A DNA stretch of 64,000 nucleotides from Comamonas serinivorans (GTDB lineage: Bacteria; Pseudomonadota; Gammaproteobacteria; Burkholderiales; Burkholderiaceae_C). Shown here in pieces: positions 8,260 to 16,971 of this stretch. The notes under the pieces are model-generated. The model made no database searches, was not told the origin of the DNA, and worked only from the letters and a program-made list of their open reading frames with translations. Positions within the stretch are counted from its first letter, which is position 1; each line of letters starts with the position of its first letter. The stretch is taken from positions 3,286,001 to 3,350,000 of the forward strand of contig NZ_CP021455.1 of assembly GCF_002158865.1 (NCBI RefSeq). Direction: 5' to 3'. Position numbers and translations under genes: made by a program.

Positions 8260-9570
8260 TCATCGGTCATGCCATTGGACATATTCAGCGTCTTGCATCG
8301 CCCGCTGGCCGCGCGAGACGAACAGGACCAAGCGCCGCCCGTCCGTGAAATAGGGATCTCCAGTCAGGTTCATGCGGGGACGATCTGGGTGGGCTGGACC
8401 CACACCAGCTGTGTAGCCCCAGCGAGCGACGTTGCTAGTCATCAGCATGTCTTGAAGCAGATAGTCCCGTGATTCGTCCACATCCGGATCGATGACATGG
8501 GTCGTCCACGTCGGCGAATGCAGGGTCACTTTCACACCAATGTCGCGGCTGATTTGGCCAATCCACACGGGCGTGCCATCCACCTGGATGGGGGTCAGCC
8601 AAAGCCGCAAATGATTCCGCTGCGAAATGCTGTTGCGCGCTCGCTGCATGGCGAAATCCTGTGGCCTCCCCGCAAAATACAGGGCGCTGACGGGTGAATT
8701 GCGGTAGCTGTGACCGAACGTGAAGGCACCGATCATTCGGCCCACGCTCAACGCGTTGATGGTTTCCGTGAAATCCCAGCCCGCCCGCACCAGCGCAACC
8801 AAAACCTCATGCTCCGATCCCACCATCACCAAGTTAAGGGGGTCGCCTTGAGCCGTACCTTGGGCATTGGCCGTGCAACAAGCCAGTTTTTCCAACGCGG
8901 TCCCTAAGGCGTTCAGCCCAGTCCGAACCTGCTGTGCGGGTGAATACAGTTCATCGGGATGGTGGGTCTGGTAATCAAATTGTCCGCCCGGTTGCTCGCG
9001 GGCGAAATCGAAGTGCAGGACATGGCCCGTGCCCAGCAATTCCACGTTGATCAATTTGATGCCACGCGTGAGATTGGTATACACAAAGCCGCTCACCGTG
9101 GTCTGGGGCGCCACATGCACCTTCATTTGCCGGTCAATCAGCGTGCGCTCGACCTTCCGGTGCACGCCCATGTCACGAAAGAGGTAGGCCGCCTCGCGCG
9201 CCGCATAAAAATCGCGGTCCATGAACACCGGCATGAACCAATGAGGTTGCGTGCTGCGATTGACGATCTCAATCCACACGGGCTGAATGCCGCGCTCTGC
9301 CAGGGGCAGACCCAAACTGCCAAGGCTCTCCTCGTCGCGCAGGGCTGCCACACTGACCGATACGTTTCCGCGCGTCATGGTCTGGCGATGCGCACGCGCC
9401 ATGAAGCCCGCCTCGACCTCCTGCGGGCTGCGCACATCGACGGCGGCGTCGGGAGCGCGCGTGGCCAAGCTGGTGCAAGCAGACAACAGGGCCAGCGCCA
9501 GCAGGACCGCGATTCGAGCGCCGATGACGCCCGCCCTCGACAGCATACCGGAACCGCCGCGCATGGTCAC
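8260..9570 (-). CDS. Lipoprotein with LssY C-terminal-type domain
   Basis: A 436-aa predicted lipoprotein. The N-terminal hydrophobic segment ends in a lipobox (LLSACTS, Cys near residue 32). The second half matches my recollection of the LssY C-terminal domain (PF14067): DPLNLVMVGSEHEVLVALV, AGWDFTETINA, PVSALYFAGRPQDFAMQRAR, LRLWLTPIQVDGTPVWIGQ and HVIDPDVDESRDYLLQD. The biochemical role of this domain is not established to my knowledge. The start is GTG at 9568-9570, overlapping the upstream lipoprotein's TGA as GTGA, so translation is probably coupled. An in-frame ATG lies two codons on. It is the last of five closely packed envelope genes. Confidence 0.8.
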   Translation of the reverse strand: MTMRGGSGMLSRAGVIGARIAVLLALALLSACTSLATRAPDAAVDVRSPQEVEAGFMARAHRQTMTRGNVSVSVAALRDEESLGSLGLPLAERGIQPVWIEIVNRSTQPHWFMPVFMDRDFYAAREAAYLFRDMGVHRKVERTLIDRQMKVHVAPQTTVSGFVYTNLTRGIKLINVELLGTGHVLHFDFAREQPGGQFDYQTHHPDELYSPAQQVRTGLNALGTALEKLACCTANAQGTAQGDPLNLVMVGSEHEVLVALVRAGWDFTETINALSVGRMIGAFTFGHSYRNSPVSALYFAGRPQDFAMQRARNSISQRNHLRLWLTPIQVDGTPVWIGQISRDIGVKVTLHSPTWTTHVIDPDVDESRDYLLQDMLMTSNVARWGYTAGVGPAHPDRPRMNLTGDPYFTDGRRLVLFVSRGQRAMQDAEYVQWHDR

Positions 9571-9980
9571 TTCGCGGGCCGCGGTGCCACCATGGACGAC
9601 TGCGGGCGGACTCGCTCATCCGTGTAGCAATCCCCCGTAGGGGCATAACGGACCACTTTCCGTTTCTGGATGTAGAACAGGTTGTTGCAGACCAGCCGAT
9701 TTTCGGAACACGACATGAAGGCGCCGTAGTGATGGTGACCTTGATGGCTACCCGCACTGGCAAAGCACTGTTCGGTCGTTTTGCCATTCACGTAATTGCG
9801 GATCTCCATGCCACTGTCAGAAAAGGTCTTGTACATGGGCATGGATAAAAACAATGGGTGGGTATCCAAGGCCTCAACAGGGACACCATCCCAGGCTGCC
9901 AAATCTTGCTGGCGCACGGTTGCGCATCCAAACAGCAGCGGGATGGCGGACAGTGCGAAGAGAGCTTTTACAGTTTTCAT
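9567..9980 (-). CDS. Small lipoprotein of unknown function
   Basis: A 137-aa predicted lipoprotein: MKTVKALFALSAIPLLFGCATV gives a signal peptide with lipobox LLFGC. The mature part has a conserved-looking stretch (AAWDGVPVEALDTHPLFLSM, then EIRNYVNG) and several cysteines. I recognise the pattern only as a recurring hypothetical family. The ATG at 9978-9980 was chosen because the signal peptide starts there; the longer frame to 10061 adds an implausible N-terminus. Its stop overlaps the GTG of the next gene by 3 nt. Confidence 0.75.
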   Translation of the reverse strand: MKTVKALFALSAIPLLFGCATVRQQDLAAWDGVPVEALDTHPLFLSMPMYKTFSDSGMEIRNYVNGKTTEQCFASAGSHQGHHHYGAFMSCSENRLVCNNLFYIQKRKVVRYAPTGDCYTDERVRPQSSMVAPRPAK

Positions 9981-10014
9981 GGCATTTTCTGAAGGGTTGT
10001 AAAGAGTGTGCTGC

Positions 10015-10443
10015 TCAACGTTTTGCGCGCGGCAAAGCACACTGCGAAGCCGTCTGCTCACCGCCCCTGCCGCAGGCTAGGTGGTTTTGCAGCTCGATCA
10101 CGCGAGTGCGGGTCATATCCGTCAAGCAATCGTTGACTTGCATGGCATGGAGGCTGCCGTCGACCGAACGGATCGACGCAAAGCGGCATTCCGCATCCCG
10201 GAAGGCCAGCCACTTGCGCTCCGCATCTAGGAGCAACCCTCGCGTCATCGAGTCGCCCTGAAGGCGGCCTTGCATCTGCTTGTATAAGGCGTTGAGCTCG
10301 TCATCGGCGCCCTTCAAGGCGATTGCGGCGCATTCGTTGAGCTGGGCCTGCGTCTGCGCGCGCTCGTAGCACATGTCAGACGATGCGTGTGCCGAAGCAG
10401 CCAAAAGTGCCAGCACAGTGCAGGCCATCGTGAATTTGAGCAT
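10015..10443 (-). CDS. LprI-like (DUF1311) periplasmic protein
   Basis: A 142-aa exported protein with a signal peptide ending ASAHA-SS. The body matches the lysozyme-inhibitor LprI N-terminal family (PF07007): MCYERAQTQAQLNECAA, then DDELNALYKQM, then LLDAERKWLAFRDAECRF, with the spaced cysteines of that family. Some members inhibit lysozyme; whether this one does is inference. It lies 34 nt upstream of the small lipoprotein gene and 11 nt downstream of the membrane-protein gene, so it is part of one operon. Confidence 0.85.
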   Translation of the reverse strand: MLKFTMACTVLALLAASAHASSDMCYERAQTQAQLNECAAIALKGADDELNALYKQMQGRLQGDSMTRGLLLDAERKWLAFRDAECRFASIRSVDGSLHAMQVNDCLTDMTRTRVIELQNHLACGRGGEQTASQCALPRAKR

Positions 10444-10454
10444 GGGGGAATGAA

Positions 10455-11048
10455 TCAGGTCAGTTTGTCAAAAAGTCGAAAAATCCAGGACAGTTGATAC
10501 ATCAATGCCGAAGAGACAAAGGCCACATGAAACACCCGTGACCGGGTCAGCGCAGCCACGATGCACAGCACCACCAAAATGGGCGTCCGGACCAAGTACT
10601 CACCGGCAAACCGGGAAAAGTGTTCCTCGCCTTTGATGAGGGTATCGATCACATCAAACAGGCTGGTTGCCGCCAACAAGCCAAAAAACCAAGATCGCCT
10701 GGCCAGGAAGAAATCTTGATAGCTCAAATAATCCTGCAAGCTGTCGGGAAATAGCAGTGCACACTGCAAAAACAGCAAAATAGCATAACCGATGACGAAC
10801 AGGTAGGTACCAAATGTCCAAACTTCTACCTGATATAGGCCAAACTCCCACCACCAGAAATGCACAAGGGACAGCAGCACCGACGCGACCCAAGCCAAAT
10901 GCACGGGGTAAAGTCGATACTGTGCCGGGTGTTGCACAATCCTCGCCACGCCGGAGAGCAACCGTGTGACCCCAAGTCCGATCACCATGCCCATCACGGT
11001 CCGTATGTGAGGGTAGATGTCGTGCACCGACAACAGGGCTTGCTGCAT
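10455..11048 (-). CDS. Integral membrane protein of unknown function
   Basis: A 197-aa protein with roughly six hydrophobic helices. The segment around HDIYPHIRTVMGMVIGLGVT begins near the N-terminus, followed by a Trp-rich helix (VHFWWWEFGLYQVE). I chose the ATG at 11046-11048 because the hydrophobic core starts there; the longer frame to 11126 would overlap the upstream DUF3011 gene. No enzymatic motif was recognised. Spacing of 11 nt to both neighbours supports operon membership. Confidence 0.75.
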   Translation of the reverse strand: MQQALLSVHDIYPHIRTVMGMVIGLGVTRLLSGVARIVQHPAQYRLYPVHLAWVASVLLSLVHFWWWEFGLYQVEVWTFGTYLFVIGYAILLFLQCALLFPDSLQDYLSYQDFFLARRSWFFGLLAATSLFDVIDTLIKGEEHFSRFAGEYLVRTPILVVLCIVAALTRSRVFHVAFVSSALMYQLSWIFRLFDKLT

Positions 11049-11059
11049 GTGTCGAACCT

Positions 11060-11578
11060 TCAGCGCATCTCCAACTGACCTGGCTCCGGAGGACCGTTGT
11101 CCTCGTCCGGGTTGTCGACCAGACATCCCGTATCATGGCACCCGTCATAACCATCCGATGGTTTTGAATGGTGATGATGGCCCGACGACGAGGCAGCACC
11201 CAAAATCGCCCCCAGCACCAATCCGCTGACCACCGCCCCCGCATCGTTGCCGCGGGAATCGTAGTGGCGTGCGCCTTCATCGTAAGTGTCGCTTCGGCCG
11301 TGGTGATAGCCGCCACCGTCGGCAAACGTACCCGCACACCCGTCGCCCACCCAGATGTAGCCCGTGCGCGGGTTGTAACCCCAGGTGCGATTCAAAATGC
11401 ACGCACTGCTCGATATTTGATGGATCAATTGAGGCCGAGAAAGGTCTCGTGCCGAGCACTCGGTGTATTGGTAATCACGAGACCTGCATTCGACTGTGGT
11501 CTGAGCCATGACCTGGGTGGGATACGCGTACAGCAGCGGCATTAGAACCACTCCCGTGAAAAATCCTGCCTTCCTCAT
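11060..11578 (-). CDS. DUF3011 exported protein
   Basis: A 172-aa secreted protein with a signal peptide (MRKAGFFTGVVLMPLLYAYP, cleaved near VMAQ). It has one DUF3011 domain: VECRSRDYQYTECS, then SSSACILNRTWGYN, then IWVGDGCAGTF. A Gly/His/Asp-rich tail follows, with an AVVSGLVLGAILGAA segment. The ATG at 11576-11578 has an excellent Shine-Dalgarno (GAGGAGAAAAG). It is the first gene of the five-gene envelope cluster, and the AT-rich DNA upstream (11600-11720) probably holds its promoter. Function unknown. Confidence 0.85.
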   Translation of the reverse strand: MRKAGFFTGVVLMPLLYAYPTQVMAQTTVECRSRDYQYTECSARDLSRPQLIHQISSSACILNRTWGYNPRTGYIWVGDGCAGTFADGGGYHHGRSDTYDEGARHYDSRGNDAGAVVSGLVLGAILGAASSSGHHHHSKPSDGYDGCHDTGCLVDNPDEDNGPPEPGQLEMR

Positions 11579-12179
11579 CTTTTCTCCTCTGCTGATGATT
11601 TGAATTCGAAAATTTATACTCATCCCACTTCACCCACCGTGTAGATGGCGAAAAATATCCGATAAAAGTATTATCTTAGGTCAAGAATAATGGATTATTT
11701 TTTCAAAAAAACGATGTTTTTCTTGATCCCAACATTCATTGGGACTGCTCTGGCCGCCCGGCGCGCTTGATCCCGTAAGTGCAGGCGGGCCACTGGTGAC
11801 GCCGACACGGTCCTCGTCTGACACCATGGCAAGCGCAGTTCGCATGCAATTCCGAGGTCTACAGAGATTTCCGATGCAGCTGTATCGAGTGTGATCTCCT
11901 ACCCCACCGGCCATCATTCGACAGCACCCTGCACGGGCGCGACGGCGTCAAGGCCTGGCCCCACCCAGGCAGCCCTGCATAGGGCAGATGCGCCGCGTGC
12001 CGGGACCTTGTGCTGACCAGCGCGCCTGCAGCTGCAGCGCCCTCACATGCGCCGTCGCCTGCGCCGGCCTGGCCCCTGCATCAACGAGCGGCTCTCATTC
12101 CGCGATGAAGGCCCCATGACAAGTAGGCTCCACCGCATGCCACGCCACGACGCCCCCCACGCCCGGCCCGCATCCCGGC
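11579..12179. other. 600-bp intergenic region, AT-rich at its left end
   Basis: No supported gene. The stretch 11600-11720 is the most AT-rich in the window and probably contains the DUF3011 promoter; I could not fix a convincing -35/-10 pair. The rest returns to high GC, marking the edge of the accessory island before thiD. Confidence 0.5.
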
Positions 12180-13046
12180 TCACGCTCGCCCGATGCGTTG
12201 CGCCACGGGTGCGAAGCCGTGGTTCAGCGGCCCGTGGCCGTGGCCGGTCACCACGTCGGCGCCGGCCGCGATGGCGTTCAGGATGTAGGCGCGCGCCAGG
12301 CCCACGGCCTCGGACAGGCCATGGCCGAGCGCCAGGTGGGCGGCAATGGCGGACGACAGCGTGCAGCCCGTGCCGTGGCCGTTGTGGGTCACGATGCGCG
12401 CGCTTTCCAGGCGCTCGCAGCCGCCTGCCGTGGCCAGCACGTCGACGACCCAGTCGCCCGGCAGGTGCCCGCCTTTGAGCAGGGCCGCCGGTGCGCCCAG
12501 CGCGCGCAGCGCCTGGGCGGCCTCGTCCAGGCCCTGGGCGTGGTCGATGGCCTGCGCCAGCAGCAGCTCGGCCTCGTCCAGGTTGGGGGTGATGAGCTCG
12601 GCCAGCGGAAACAGGCGCTCGATCAGCACCGCCACCGTGGACTCGGCGATCAGGCGATCGCCGCTGGTGGCCACCATCACGGGGTCCAGCACCACGTGCG
12701 GCAGGCCGTGGGCCTCGATGGCGTCGGCCACCGCATGCACCACCTCGGGCGTGGCCAGCATGCCGATCTTCACCGCGTCGACGCCGATGTCGCCCACCAC
12801 GGCATCGATCTGCGCCCGCACGAACTCGGGCGGCACCCCGTGGATGCCCTGCACACCGCGCGTGTTCTGGGCCGTCAGCGCGGTGATGGCACTCATGCCA
12901 TAGCAGCCCAGCGCCGCAAAGGTCTTGAGATCGGCCTGGATGCCAGCACCGCCGCCGCTGTCGGAGCCGGCGATGGTGAGCACGCGCACGTAACGTGGCG
13001 GTTGCGCGGGCGGCGCAGCCAGGGGAGAAGCGGGGGCTGAGGTCAT
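12180..13046 (-). CDS. thiD: Hydroxymethylpyrimidine/phosphomethylpyrimidine kinase ThiD
   Basis: ThiD phosphorylates HMP to HMP-P and HMP-PP for thiamine synthesis. The 288-aa product has the ribokinase-fold signature RVLTIAGSDSGGGAGIQADL near residues 21-40 and GMSAITALTAQNTRGVQ. It also has the substrate region DPVMVATSGD and the anion-hole motif VTHNGHGTGCTLSSA near 220. The ATG at 13044-13046 was chosen since the long upstream frame is a shadow of queE. It lies 46 nt after queE on the same strand, so queD-queE-thiD may be cotranscribed. ThiE here may not need a kinase domain because this separate ThiD is present. Confidence 0.95.
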   Translation of the reverse strand: MTSAPASPLAAPPAQPPRYVRVLTIAGSDSGGGAGIQADLKTFAALGCYGMSAITALTAQNTRGVQGIHGVPPEFVRAQIDAVVGDIGVDAVKIGMLATPEVVHAVADAIEAHGLPHVVLDPVMVATSGDRLIAESTVAVLIERLFPLAELITPNLDEAELLLAQAIDHAQGLDEAAQALRALGAPAALLKGGHLPGDWVVDVLATAGGCERLESARIVTHNGHGTGCTLSSAIAAHLALGHGLSEAVGLARAYILNAIAAGADVVTGHGHGPLNHGFAPVAQRIGRA

Positions 13047-13092
13047 GGCGGACTGACAGAAAAGGACGGCATCGGACGGTGCGGCATGAGCG

Positions 13093-13749
13093 TCACCGCA
13101 CGCCGAGGAACTTGTGCGTTTGGATGCTGACACGCCAGCCATGGCGCGTGGCCTCGTCCACGCACAGCGCGGTGGCCTTGGGGCTCTGGCTGATGGGTTG
13201 CAGCCAGATGAGCGACCGGGGTACGCGGCCCAGGTCCAGGCCCAGCAGGCGTTCGACGTCGGCAGGCTTGCCCACGGGGTGCTTGACCTCGTTGGCGCGC
13301 GCCAGCGCCTCGGGCAACACCGGCAGGCCACCGGGCATGTCGAGCTTGGGGCTCACCGTCACCCAGGTGTCGGGGTGCACCCGGATGGGGTGCGTGCCCG
13401 AGGTCTCGATCTGCACCGAGTAGCTGTGCGCGATCAAGAGCGTGGTCAAGGGCACCAGGTCGTAGAGCGCCGGCTCGCCGCCCGTGATCACCACGTGCCG
13501 GGCGCGAAAGGCCTGCACGGTGGCCAGCAGCTCATCCACCTCCATGGCGGCCCAGGTGTCGGCATCGTCGGTCTTGGCCAGCATGTCGGCCACGGCCACC
13601 TGCCGCGCCGGGTCCAACGCCCAGGTGTGCTTGGTGTCGCACCAGGGGCAGCCCACGGGGCAGGCCTGCAGGCGCAGGAACACGGACGGCGTGCCGGTCA
13701 TGCAGGCCTCGCCCTGGATGGTTTCAAACACCTCGTTGATTGGCAGCAT
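13093..13749 (-). CDS. queE: 7-carboxy-7-deazaguanine synthase QueE
   Basis: A radical SAM enzyme that makes 7-carboxy-7-deazaguanine in the queuosine pathway. The 218-aa product has the iron-sulfur cysteines C30, C34 and C37 in CPVGCPWC, the SAM-binding GGEPALY, and the N-terminal substrate motif EVFETIQGEACMTGTPSVF. The start ATG at 13747-13749 overlaps the end of queD by 26 nt, so the two are translationally linked. QueD supplies its substrate, which fits the pairing. Confidence 0.95.
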   Translation of the reverse strand: MLPINEVFETIQGEACMTGTPSVFLRLQACPVGCPWCDTKHTWALDPARQVAVADMLAKTDDADTWAAMEVDELLATVQAFRARHVVITGGEPALYDLVPLTTLLIAHSYSVQIETSGTHPIRVHPDTWVTVSPKLDMPGGLPVLPEALARANEVKHPVGKPADVERLLGLDLGRVPRSLIWLQPISQSPKATALCVDEATRHGWRVSIQTHKFLGVR

Positions 13750-14200
13750 GGTCCGCCCCCAGGTAAATGGCGCTGTTGGCGCCGTGCTCCTTGACCTCGA
13801 CCGACACCAGCCGGCAGCGCGGCGACAGGCCTTGAGCGCGCATCCACGCGGTGGCCAGGCCGTGCACGTGTTCGGCGAACTTTTCGCAGCCCACGCCGGG
13901 CAACACCACCAGCTCCAGCAGGCCGCGCCGGGCCGCCTCTTCAAACCAGGCGATCTCGGGGTCGTCGGCGGCCACCACGGTCTTGTGGTCAAAGGTGGCT
14001 TCCAGCATCGCCTTGAGCGGCTTGAGGCCGCCAAAGTCCACCACCCAGTGGCGCTCATCCAGCGCATGCGCCTCGAACTCGAAGCGAAACGCCAGCGAGT
14101 AGCCGTGCAACAGGCGGCAGTGCGAGGCCGCCCGCCACTGGCGAAACGCCACCGACAGGCCCACCTCGTGGCCATAGGTCTTGGTCGATCGGTAGCTCAT
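13724..14200 (-). CDS. queD: 6-carboxytetrahydropterin synthase QueD
   Basis: Converts dihydroneopterin triphosphate to 6-carboxytetrahydropterin in queuosine synthesis. The 158-aa product has the catalytic cysteine and zinc-ligand region SHCRLLHGY (residues 26-34), the substrate motif WVVDFGGLK, the D-H-K segment ATFDHKTVV, and C-terminal VEVKEHGANSA with the conserved glutamate. The classical zinc motif is HGH; here it reads HGY, which I recall from a Burkholderiales subgroup. The ATG at 14198-14200 was chosen at the start of family homology. It overlaps queE. Confidence 0.92.
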   Translation of the reverse strand: MSYRSTKTYGHEVGLSVAFRQWRAASHCRLLHGYSLAFRFEFEAHALDERHWVVDFGGLKPLKAMLEATFDHKTVVAADDPEIAWFEEAARRGLLELVVLPGVGCEKFAEHVHGLATAWMRAQGLSPRCRLVSVEVKEHGANSAIYLGADHAANQRGV

Positions 14201-14344
14201 GCGCGCCCCTCGGTCCCCGTGGCGGGACGAGCCGCGTGCCCCTGCACACACGCCCCACCCTGCCGCCGCCGCGCACGGGCCGCATGGCCAGCCATATGGC
14301 GAACCGGGCGGCCCGTCGTCAGGTCGATGGCCATGGACGCTGCC

Positions 14345-16024
14345 TTACACCGCATCGTGCGCTTCACGCACATCGTGCACCCCGAAGCCCGAAGCGAGCG
14401 AGGGGTGCGGCAGCACCGGCGCGGCAGACCGATCGGCCTGGGCGCGGGCCCAGCCCTCGGCCAGCGCCTGCTGCATGGCCGGCAGGGTGCGCGCGGGGTC
14501 GTCGCCCAGGCCGCGCACCACGCACACGGCGGCCGCGCCGCAGGCGGCGGTGTCGCGGATCTGCTCGGCCGACAAGATGCCGCCAATGGCCACCACCGGA
14601 CAGCCGGCGTTCGCCACCCACCAGCGCAGGTTGCGCAGGCCTTGCGGGTGCCAGGGCATGTCCTTGGTGGTCGTGGCCCAGACGGGGCCGCAGGCGATGT
14701 AGTCCGGCGCCAGGGCACGCGCACGCGCCAGCTCCCACACGCTGTGCGAGCTGATGCCCAGGTGCAGCAGCCGCATGGGCGCATCACCCGGCGCCTGCGC
14801 CCAGTCCACGGCCAGCAACCGCCCGCCCTCGCTGGCCAGACGGGGCTGGCGCAGGCTGGCGCGCTGCATCTCGGTCAGGGCCAGCAGGTCTTCCTGGCCC
14901 AGGTGCAGGCCACTGGCGCCCAGGTCCAACGCAGCCTGCCGGTGGTCGTTGATGAACAGCGCCGCCCCGGCCGCGTGCGCCGCCTCGATGCTGCCGGCAA
15001 TCGCCTGGCGCAGCCGGGCCTGGTCCTGCGGCGTGGGGTGCGGCGGCAGCTTGGTGCGCAGCTGCACGATCTGGGCGCCATGCTCGGCGCAGCGCGCCAG
15101 GCGCTCGGCGTTGTCGACGATGGCGTAGATGCTGGGGGCCGCAGGCATGGGGGTGTGCGGCACGCTGCCGTCGTCGTGCGTGAAGGTCGGCACCGCGCTC
15201 CAGCTCAACAGGGGCACGGGGCAGCGCCGGCCCGCGGGGTCCAGCGTCAGGCCCAGGGTGATGGCATCGGCCGCGACAAAGCCCTTGGCCAGCGCCAGCA
15301 CGGTGGCGCCGGCCTGCATGCGCCAACCCGCGTCGGCGTCGGCCGTCCAATGCCGGCGCAGGCCCGGGTCGGGGTTGAGCCAGCCTTGGGCCGAGGCGCT
15401 GTCCAGCCACTGCAGGCCCTCGTCGGCGCGGCCCGGCTGGCGTTCGCCCCCGGCCTGGCGCAGACAGGCGCTGGGCGCGGGCATGCCCGTGGGCCACAGC
15501 CTGGCCTTGGCACTGCGCCAGGCATCGACCAGGAATGGCGCCGACGGCACGGCCTTGTCGAGGGCCGCGCCGTTGCGGCCGGCCAGCCAACGCAACAGGT
15601 CGGCGCTGCTGCCCATCAGCACATCACCGGCTTCGAGCAGGCAGGCCCAGGCCTCGCCCTGCGGCAGCGCACCGTCCATCAGCACGGCGACGGGCTGCGT
15701 CTCGCGCCAGCGCCGCAAGGCCGTGGCCAGGGCCACTGTGGGCGCGGCGCTGTGCACCCAGGCCACGTGCGGTGCGGTGTTTGCACCGGCCAGTTCATCG
15801 GCGCCCAGCACCTGCACCCAGGCCGGCACCTGCCAGGCGGCGGCGGCCTGCACCAGCACCTGCTGGCGTTGCGCCGCCTCGTGCGCCGTGGCGGCGACGA
15901 TGGCGATGCGCACCGGGCCGTGTGCACCCGGCGCCGCCCGCGTGGCAGCCGCCGGCCGGGACGTGCGCGGCACCTCGTCCAGTGGCAGCAGCGGTGCCGG
16001 CCGGCTGAAGGGCCCCGGACTCAT
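14345..16024 (-). CDS. thiE: Thiamine phosphate synthase ThiE with long N-terminal domain
   Basis: A 559-aa protein. The C-terminal third (about 292-510) is a ThiE TIM barrel: SIYAIVDNAERL, QIVQLRTK, AALFINDHRQAALDLGASGL, LHLGQEDL, YIACGPVWATTTK and CPVVAIGGI. It couples HMP-PP to the thiazole phosphate. The N-terminal ~285 residues resemble a degenerate ThiD-like kinase fold; I cannot see the GSDSGGGAG signature there. The ATG (16022-16024) overlaps the thiG stop as ATGA. This fused form is longer than the usual ~210-aa ThiE. It closes the riboswitch-controlled thi operon. Confidence 0.9.
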   Translation of the reverse strand: MSPGPFSRPAPLLPLDEVPRTSRPAAATRAAPGAHGPVRIAIVAATAHEAAQRQQVLVQAAAAWQVPAWVQVLGADELAGANTAPHVAWVHSAAPTVALATALRRWRETQPVAVLMDGALPQGEAWACLLEAGDVLMGSSADLLRWLAGRNGAALDKAVPSAPFLVDAWRSAKARLWPTGMPAPSACLRQAGGERQPGRADEGLQWLDSASAQGWLNPDPGLRRHWTADADAGWRMQAGATVLALAKGFVAADAITLGLTLDPAGRRCPVPLLSWSAVPTFTHDDGSVPHTPMPAAPSIYAIVDNAERLARCAEHGAQIVQLRTKLPPHPTPQDQARLRQAIAGSIEAAHAAGAALFINDHRQAALDLGASGLHLGQEDLLALTEMQRASLRQPRLASEGGRLLAVDWAQAPGDAPMRLLHLGISSHSVWELARARALAPDYIACGPVWATTTKDMPWHPQGLRNLRWWVANAGCPVVAIGGILSAEQIRDTAACGAAAVCVVRGLGDDPARTLPAMQQALAEGWARAQADRSAAPVLPHPSLASGFGVHDVREAHDAV

Positions 16025-16956
16025 CGCGTGCCCCCGGCCGAGCCCGCGCCCGGCAGCACCAGGCCGCCGGCCGACGCGGCGGGGTTCAGCAAAAAGGGGT
16101 TGCCCGTGACCGGGGTCGAGGCAACGGCGTAATCCTGCTTGGCCATCACGCCGGCCAACCAAGCGTCGCGCCCCGCTTCGACCGCCTGGCGGAAGGCCCC
16201 CGCCATGCGCACCGGCTCGCTGGCCTGGGACACGGCCGAGTTCAGCAGCACGGCGTCAAAGCCCAGCTCCATGGCCTGGGCAGCGTGGCTGGGCGCCCCG
16301 ATGCCCGCGTCGATGATGAGCACGGTGTCGGGCAGGCGCTCGCGCAGCGTGCGCAGTGCGAACGGGTTCACCAGCCCTTGGCCGGAGCCGATGGGCGCGC
16401 CCCAGGGCATCAGCAGCGGGCAGCCCACGTCCAGCAAGCGCTGGCAGGTCACCAGGTCGTCGGTGCAGTAGGGAAAGACCGTGAAGCCTTCGCGCACCAG
16501 CTCCTGCGCGGCCACCACCAGCTCATAGGGGTCGGGCTGCAGCGTGTACTCGTCGCCCACCACCTCGAGCTTGAGCCAGGCGGTGTCGTACAGCTCGCGG
16601 GCCATGTGGGCCAGCTGCACGGCCTCGCGCGCGGTGCGGCAGCCGGCCGTGTTGGGCAACAGGCGCGCGCCCTGGCCGGCCAGCGCGGCGCGAATGATGT
16701 CCACAAAGCCGTTGTCGCCCGCAGCGCTGAGCTGGCGCTTGAGCCCCACGGTGACGACCTGCGAGCCCGAGGCCGCGATGGCGTCGCCCAGCACCTTGGG
16801 CGAGGGATAGCCGGCCGTGCCCAGCAGGAAGCGGCTGGTGAGCGTCACGTCGCCGACCTGCCAGTGATCGGCACCGCGCTGCGCCGTGACCCAGCCGGCC
16901 GGCTCGGCCGCCGCCGACGGCGGGCTTGTTTCTGCGGAATTCATGTTGGCAACCAT
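16021..16956 (-). CDS. thiG: Thiazole synthase ThiG
   Basis: ThiG assembles the thiazole phosphate ring from 1-deoxy-D-xylulose-5-phosphate, ThiS thiocarboxylate and dehydroglycine. The 311-aa product has the family motifs SRFLLGTAGYPSP, LPNTAGCRTAREAVQLA, and the Schiff-base lysine K129 in WLKLEVVGDEYTLQPD, followed by PWGAPIGSGQGL and DAGIGAPSHAAQAMELG. The start may be 16956 or the ATG four codons later (16944); neither has a strong Shine-Dalgarno. A 50-bp palindrome ends 15 nt upstream of the first start. Dehydroglycine would come from ThiO, encoded in the same operon. Confidence 0.95.
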   Translation of the reverse strand: MVANMNSAETSPPSAAAEPAGWVTAQRGADHWQVGDVTLTSRFLLGTAGYPSPKVLGDAIAASGSQVVTVGLKRQLSAAGDNGFVDIIRAALAGQGARLLPNTAGCRTAREAVQLAHMARELYDTAWLKLEVVGDEYTLQPDPYELVVAAQELVREGFTVFPYCTDDLVTCQRLLDVGCPLLMPWGAPIGSGQGLVNPFALRTLRERLPDTVLIIDAGIGAPSHAAQAMELGFDAVLLNSAVSQASEPVRMAGAFRQAVEAGRDAWLAGVMAKQDYAVASTPVTGNPFLLNPAASAGGLVLPGAGSAGGTR

Positions 16957-16971
16957 CGTTTCTCAATCAAG

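Noticed and set aside
13484..16132. An 882-codon + strand open frame
   Set aside because: It lies antisense to queE, queD and thiE, which are clearly supported; its composition is typical of antisense GC-rich DNA.
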